From assembly GCF_019218635.1 (NCBI RefSeq), contig NZ_JAHUZB010000004.1:186001-250000 (forward strand): 64,000 nt of DNA, read 5' to 3'. The notes under the pieces were generated by a model. That model saw nothing but the letters and a program-made list of their open reading frames with translations. It was not told where the DNA came from and did not search any database. Shown here piece by piece: positions 59,437 through 64,000 of this stretch. Origin of the DNA: Enterococcus alishanensis. Lineage in GTDB: Bacteria; Bacillota; Bacilli; Lactobacillales; Enterococcaceae. Position 1 is the first letter of the stretch; each line of letters starts with the position of its first letter. Both the position numbers and the translations under genes were made by a program.

Positions 59437-59626
59437 CGGGATTGACTCCATCAGAATTTTTTTCTAGGGTAATTTCGGGATTCTGAACTTTTTCACCACA
59501 AGGTCCGGGAGCTAAATAAGCAATTTTATAACCATTTTCGGTTTCTCTAATACGATAGAAGCCGGTATCAATAAAACTCAACTCATCAAAATTCGCTAAA
59601 ACCATCTGCCATTTTTCTTGATTCAT
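59309..59626 (-). CDS. small uncharacterised protein paired with an oxidoreductase
   Basis: 105 residues, no signal peptide or membrane helix. The sequence includes ELSFIDTGFYRIRETENGYK and YLAPGPCGEKVQNPEITLE. I do not recognise the family. It starts three bases after the oxidoreductase stop with GGGTGTAAGGG before its ATG, so the two are cotranscribed. A lone Cys lies in the PGPCGE turn. Confidence 0.55.
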   Translation of the reverse strand: MNQEKWQMVLANFDELSFIDTGFYRIRETENGYKIAYLAPGPCGEKVQNPEITLEKNSDGVNPVSLIDLESTPIVRLQAADQEQLLVATDALLDKFLQAKALTFS

Positions 59627-59629
59627 CCC

Positions 59630-60565
59630 TTACACCCTTTCAATTACAATTTTTCCAGCTGGTGGATGACCTTCTAACATTTCGTGGGCTTTAATCACGC
59701 TTGCCAAAGTAAAAGGTAAACTATCAGCCATCTTGATTTGTATAGCATCTTTTTCATACAATGCTACTAATTTTTCTAAGGCTTCTAGATCTGAATAATC
59801 TTTTGAAGGACCAAAATGTAAGTAGTTTCCAGCCTTACTTTGATCCTCTGGCAACTGATTTAAGGCCACATAATTGCCGCCAGTTTTCATAATTTTCACA
59901 CCTGAAGCACTGCTACGACCACCCTTTGTTCCGTCAATCACAGTGTCAGCTGTCTCAGCAAATCTTTCACCGGCATCTTCTTTGTCGTAAGCAGAAAATT
60001 CATCCGCCCCTAATTCACGCACATAAGCCTCATTACGACTTGACGCAGTCGCCAAAACTTTTTTGCCGTTGGCTTTTAATAATTGAACCAATAAAGAGCC
60101 AACTGAACCTGAAGCTCCTTGTACCATGACTATTTCACCAATTTGATTTCCTAATAAATGAGTCACCATGTTATATGCCGTAATCCATGGTGTCACGAAA
60201 CCAGCAGCTTGTGCAAATGACATTTTTTCAGGTTTTTTAATTAATTTATGTCCTGGTAAAACTAATTCTTCACCATTAGCACCTCCGACAGAATGTGCAA
60301 TGACTGCATCTCCTACCGCCACATTTTTGATATCTGCACCAATTTCTGTCACAATCCCAGCCGAATCATTGCCTAAGACATAAGGAAATTTCAAAGGACG
60401 GAAACTTTTCATATTTCCTAAACGAACCGACACATCATAAGGATTTACGCCAAAAGCTTTCACTTCCACTCTGACATGGGTAGCATCAACTTCTCGGGAA
60501 CTCGCCTCAATTTCTTCAAATACATCAGCAGCTTTTCCATAATCTTTGATTGCAAATCTTTTCAT
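59630..60565 (-). CDS. zinc-free MDR alcohol dehydrogenase / quinone oxidoreductase
   Basis: 311 residues from the ATG at 60565 (MKRFAIKDYGKAADVFEEIE), nine bases after AAAGG. GroES-like N-terminal domain with YVLGNDSAGIVTEIG near residue 63, Rossmann domain with VMVQGASGSVGSLLVQLLK near 143, and C-terminal HPPAGKIVIE. The structural and catalytic zinc ligands of true alcohol dehydrogenases are missing, which fits NADPH quinone or enone reductases. It probably detoxifies reactive carbonyls. Cotranscribed with the small gene downstream. Confidence 0.87.
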   Translation of the reverse strand: MKRFAIKDYGKAADVFEEIEASSREVDATHVRVEVKAFGVNPYDVSVRLGNMKSFRPLKFPYVLGNDSAGIVTEIGADIKNVAVGDAVIAHSVGGANGEELVLPGHKLIKKPEKMSFAQAAGFVTPWITAYNMVTHLLGNQIGEIVMVQGASGSVGSLLVQLLKANGKKVLATASSRNEAYVRELGADEFSAYDKEDAGERFAETADTVIDGTKGGRSSASGVKIMKTGGNYVALNQLPEDQSKAGNYLHFGPSKDYSDLEALEKLVALYEKDAIQIKMADSLPFTLASVIKAHEMLEGHPPAGKIVIERV

Positions 60566-60587
60566 TTGATTCATCCTTTCTTTAAAT

Positions 60588-60625
60588 GACAAAAACACCA
60601 TGCAGCAACTACACAGTGTCTTGTC
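60588..60625 (-). terminator. terminator after the ABC exporter genes
   Basis: On the minus strand ACACTGTG (60612-60619) pairs with CATGGTGT (60595-60602), two G-T pairs, nine-base loop, then TTTTTG. It separates the exporter from the oxidoreductase unit. Confidence 0.7.
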
Positions 60626-60632
60626 TTTTTAT

Positions 60633-62507
60633 TTAATCCAGTTCAACTTTACCTGTGTATAGTTGATAGTATAACCCATGTTCGGCTAATAAGCTGTCAT
60701 GATCTCCCCGTTCAATGATTTGACCGTGATCCATTACCATAATCACATCAGAATTTTGAATAGTAGATAAGCGATGGGCAATCACGAAAACGGTGCGACC
60801 TTCCATTAATCGATCCATTCCAGATTGAACGATACTTTCTGTTCGCGTATCAATACTAGAAGTCGCTTCATCCATAATCATTACTGGCGGATCTGCAATT
60901 GCAGCGCGAGCAATTGCTAATAATTGACGTTGCCCTTGTGACAAGCCTTCACCATCACCTGTAATGATCGTGTCGTATTTTTGCGGCAAATGTTTAATAA
61001 ACATATCAGCATTTGATAATTTTGCAGCTGCATAGACTTCTTCATCAGTCGCTGCTAAACGACCGTAACGAATATTTTCTTTGATACTCCCGGTAAATAA
61101 ATGCGTATCTTGTAAAACCATTCCTAAAGAACCTCGTAGGGAATTTTTTTTGATTTTTTTGATATTGATGCCATCATAACGGATTTTTCCATCTTGAATA
61201 TCGTAAAAACGATTGATTAAATTAGTAATTGTCGTCTTACCAGCACCCGTTGCTCCAACAAAAGCAACTTTTTGTCCTGGCTCTGCATATAAATTAATAT
61301 CATGCAAGACAACATGTTTACCATCATAACTAAAGTCAACATCTTCAAAGCGGACATCGCCAGTTAATTTTGTATAGGTAGTCGTACCGTCTTCATGAGG
61401 ATGTTTCCACGCCCACATACCAGTCCGATCAGTAGTTTCAGTAATCACACCGTTTTCTTCTTTGGCGTTTACTAAAGTAACGTAACCATCATCTGTTTCT
61501 GGCTGTTCATCCATCAATTCAAAAATCCGATCCGCACCAGCTAACGCCATAATAACGAAATTAATTTGTTGGGAAATTTGGCTGATAGGACCGTTTAATG
61601 AACGACTTAATTGTAAGAAAGAAGCAATCATCCCTACTGTCAAAATAGATACATTGTAAACCGCTAGTAAGCCACCAATAATTGCTACCAAAACATATTG
61701 GATATTTAATAAGTTCATCATAATGGGCATTAACATATTGGCATTACTGTTGGCATCTGTCGCACTTTCTTTGAGTTTTTCATTAATTTCATCAAATTCA
61801 GCAATCGAAGCGGCTTCGTGATTAAATACTTTAACCACTTTTTGACCATGCATCATTTCTTCAATATAACCATTAACGAGACCAATATTTTTTTGCTGCG
61901 CACCAAAGAAACGCCCACTTCTTTGAGAAATAAAACGAATCATAAACATCATGGCAGTAACTGAAATCATCACAAATATTGTCAATGGAATGCTCAAACT
62001 GATCATCGCAACAAAGACAGAAATAAAAGTCACTAAAGCGGTCAGTAAATTGGGGATACTTTGTGAGATCATTTGTCGTAAGGTATCAGTATCATTGGTA
62101 AAATGACTCATAATATCGCCGTCAGAGTTGGAATCAAAATAATTTAACGGTAATTGCTCCAACTTATCAAACATCTCATCCCGAATTTTCTTTTGCGTAC
62201 CTTCAGAAACCCGCACCATGATTAAGTTGTATCCTAAAGTTCCTAGAATTCCAACCACATAAATACTAGCCATCGTCAAAATTGCTTTTAACAAACCACT
62301 AAAATCAGGATTGCTCGAACCAATCAATGGTGTGATGTAATCGTCAATAACTACTCGTAAGAATAATGAGCCCCGCACATTAGCAAAAGCACTAAATAAA
62401 ATCATGACAAAAACAATCATTAAACGGAATTTATATTGCTTGATCATAATACCTAACAAGCGCTTTAAAGTTTTCATCGGGTTAGTGGGCATTTTTTTAT
62501 TCTTCAT
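60633..62507 (-). CDS. heterodimeric ABC multidrug exporter, subunit with consensus site
   Basis: About 624 residues. The start is taken at the ATG at 62507 after GGTG; it overlaps the upstream gene by a few codons. Six membrane helices (about 30-330), then the nucleotide-binding domain: Walker A GATGAGKTT near 410, signature LSQGQRQLLAIARAA near 515, Walker B VMIMDEATSSID with the catalytic Glu, and FVIAHRLSTIQ with the switch His. These belong to the LmrCD/BmrCD/EfrCD kind. The insertion of about 35 residues before the ATPase domain (KEENGVITETTDRTGMWAWK) is typical of this subunit. Confidence 0.9.
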   Translation of the reverse strand: MKNKKMPTNPMKTLKRLLGIMIKQYKFRLMIVFVMILFSAFANVRGSLFLRVVIDDYITPLIGSSNPDFSGLLKAILTMASIYVVGILGTLGYNLIMVRVSEGTQKKIRDEMFDKLEQLPLNYFDSNSDGDIMSHFTNDTDTLRQMISQSIPNLLTALVTFISVFVAMISLSIPLTIFVMISVTAMMFMIRFISQRSGRFFGAQQKNIGLVNGYIEEMMHGQKVVKVFNHEAASIAEFDEINEKLKESATDANSNANMLMPIMMNLLNIQYVLVAIIGGLLAVYNVSILTVGMIASFLQLSRSLNGPISQISQQINFVIMALAGADRIFELMDEQPETDDGYVTLVNAKEENGVITETTDRTGMWAWKHPHEDGTTTYTKLTGDVRFEDVDFSYDGKHVVLHDINLYAEPGQKVAFVGATGAGKTTITNLINRFYDIQDGKIRYDGINIKKIKKNSLRGSLGMVLQDTHLFTGSIKENIRYGRLAATDEEVYAAAKLSNADMFIKHLPQKYDTIITGDGEGLSQGQRQLLAIARAAIADPPVMIMDEATSSIDTRTESIVQSGMDRLMEGRTVFVIAHRLSTIQNSDVIMVMDHGQIIERGDHDSLLAEHGLYYQLYTGKVELD

Positions 62508-64000
62508 GTGCTTCACCAAACCCTTTCTCTTGAGAATTAAAGACTTCTTGATAGATTTGATTGTTTCCCATCAATTCATCATGGGTACCAACGCCATTTA
62601 TCTTACCGTCGTCCAGCACAATGATTCGATTGGCATCTTGAATTGAGCTGATCCGTTGAGAAATAATAAAGGTAGTAGTCCCGGGAATTTCTTTTTCCAA
62701 GCCATCACGAATCGCACGATCTGTTTTAGTATCTACTGCGCTAGTAGAATCATCCAAAATCAAAATTTTTGGTTTTTTCAGTAACGCTCTAGCGATTGTC
62801 AAACGCTGTTTTTGTCCACCAGAAACATTATTCCCACCTTCAGAAATCATCGTATTATAGCCATCAGGAAATTCATTGATAAATTCATCGGCTTGGGCAA
62901 CTTTAGCTGCAGCTTGGACCTCTTCATCTGTTGCTTGAGGATTTCCCCAGCGTAAGTTTTCATAAATTGTACCAGAGAATAAAACATTGTTTTGCAGAAC
63001 CATGCCAACTTGATCTCGTAAGGTTTCCAAATCATAATCCCGTACGTCATTTCCGCCAACTAAGACCTGTCCCTGAGTTACATCATACAGCCGTGGAATT
63101 AATTGAACCAAAGAAGATTTTGAACTTCCGGTTCCACCGACGATCCCGATTACTTCACCCGATTGAATCGATAAATTAATATTTTCTAAAACTAGCTTAT
63201 CCATGTCATCTTGATAACTGAAGCAGACATCTTTAAAAACGACCGAACCATCTGAGACACTCATCAATGGATTGGCACCATTTTTCAAATCACTTTCTTC
63301 ATCCAACACTTCGGTAATCCGTTCAGCAGAAGAACGCGCCGTCATCAATTGAACAAATGTCATTGATAACATCATTAAACTCATCAAAATTTGCATCGTA
63401 TAGTTGAACATACTCACTAGTTCACCTGTAGAAAATGAGCTATCATCTACAATAAAACGAGCACCAAACCAAGAAAGCAACAACATACAAGTGTAAATCG
63501 CCATTTGTAATAACGGCATATTAAAAGCTACAATCGTTTGCGCTTTCGAAAAATTGTTATAAACCGTTTGAGAAACATCGCTAAATTTCTTTTCTTCAAA
63601 ATCTTCTCGCACATAAGCTTTTACAACTCGAATGCCTTGTAAATTTTCATTAACCACTTGATTTAACCGATCGTATGTACGAAACACTTTCATAAAAATT
63701 GGATGGGCAAAATGGACAATAATTCCTAAACCAATCCCTAGAATCGGTACCACCACTACATAAATCAATGATAAATCACGGTTAATATAAAATGTCATAA
63801 TCAAAGAGAAAATCAAAATCAAGGGTGAACGCACCAAGATTCGAATAATCATTTGATAGGCATTTTGAACATTGGTGACATCGGTGGTCATCCGTGTAAT
63901 CAAACTGGAGCCAGAAAAACGGTCAATATTGGAAAATGAAAAGCCTTGAATTCTTTCAAACAAGGTATGGCGTAAATTTTTAGCAAAACCCGCTGACGCT
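62497..64000 (-). CDS. heterodimeric ABC multidrug exporter, degenerate-site subunit, N-terminus beyond window
   Basis: At least 501 residues; the frame is open to the right edge, so the first part lies outside the window. Membrane helices are followed by the ATPase domain with Walker A GGTGSSKSS, signature NVSGGQKQRLTIARALL and Walker B ILILDDSTSAVD, where the catalytic Glu is Asp, and IISQRISSIQ, where the switch His is Gln. These are the marks of the inactive ATP site in asymmetric exporters. Its stop overlaps the partner gene start, so the two are translated together. Likely exports drugs or lipophilic cations. Confidence 0.93.
   Translation of the reverse strand, partial: ASAGFAKNLRHTLFERIQGFSFSNIDRFSGSSLITRMTTDVTNVQNAYQMIIRILVRSPLILIFSLIMTFYINRDLSLIYVVVVPILGIGLGIIVHFAHPIFMKVFRTYDRLNQVVNENLQGIRVVKAYVREDFEEKKFSDVSQTVYNNFSKAQTIVAFNMPLLQMAIYTCMLLLSWFGARFIVDDSSFSTGELVSMFNYTMQILMSLMMLSMTFVQLMTARSSAERITEVLDEESDLKNGANPLMSVSDGSVVFKDVCFSYQDDMDKLVLENINLSIQSGEVIGIVGGTGSSKSSLVQLIPRLYDVTQGQVLVGGNDVRDYDLETLRDQVGMVLQNNVLFSGTIYENLRWGNPQATDEEVQAAAKVAQADEFINEFPDGYNTMISEGGNNVSGGQKQRLTIARALLKKPKILILDDSTSAVDTKTDRAIRDGLEKEIPGTTTFIISQRISSIQDANRIIVLDDGKINGVGTHDELMGNNQIYQEVFNSQEKGFGEAHEE

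Overview
The window looks like a chromosomal segment of a low-GC, Gram-positive lactic acid bacterium of the Enterococcaceae (Enterococcus or a close relative). Reasons: an infC-rpmI-rplT operon with a Firmicutes-type leader, a mevalonate operon (mvk-mvaD-pmk-fni) in place of the methylerythritol route, a fused AdhE with a Rex-like operator, CcpA-type cre sites, strong AGGAGG ribosome binding sites and AT-rich codon use. The species cannot be fixed from sequence alone.

Layout. 1-13.6 kb: two similar oxalate cassettes in opposite orientation (oxalate decarboxylase followed by a DUF1275 membrane protein) flank a segment holding a stress/lipoprotein pair, decayed IS3 and XRE-regulator remnants, a CPBP protease, the infC operon, a Cof phosphatase, a CorA-type transporter and a cysteine synthase with an attenuator-like leader. 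The right-hand cassette is preceded by a disulfide-reductase-like flavoprotein that has lost both redox cysteines. 13.7-18.7 kb: deoxynucleoside kinase, then the lower mevalonate operon. 18.7-23.1 kb: a drug-efflux MFS gene and a heavily decayed BspA-type surface protein gene. 23.3-34.5 kb: an OpuC-type ABC transporter, then a catabolic operon encoding an FGGY kinase, an SDR, EtfA, EtfB and an AGPS-like FAD oxidase, divergent from an RpiR regulator and an MFS transporter. This set matches the content of the poorly understood ygc locus of E. coli (YgcE/W/Q/R/U/S) and is the best candidate here for an undescribed pathway. 35-45.5 kb: adhE, yajC-tgt, and a lacZ/APC-permease operon with a divergent AraC regulator and a cre site. 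45.5-50.8 kb: Ca2+-type P-ATPase, a candidate cre-controlled small RNA, queA and a VOC dioxygenase-like protein. 50.9-64 kb: a second, complete OpuC system, a KimA-type potassium importer, a YhgE/Pip protein, a quinone-oxidoreductase-like MDR protein with a small partner, and an asymmetric heterodimeric ABC exporter cut by the window end.

Taken together, the region combines acid/oxalate handling, osmotic homeostasis (two OpuC systems and KimA), carbon catabolism under CcpA and redox control, and housekeeping translation, tRNA-modification and isoprenoid genes. Mobile DNA is limited to small remnants. I see no rRNA, tRNA, CRISPR array or prophage. All product calls rest on reading protein motifs; no database search was run.
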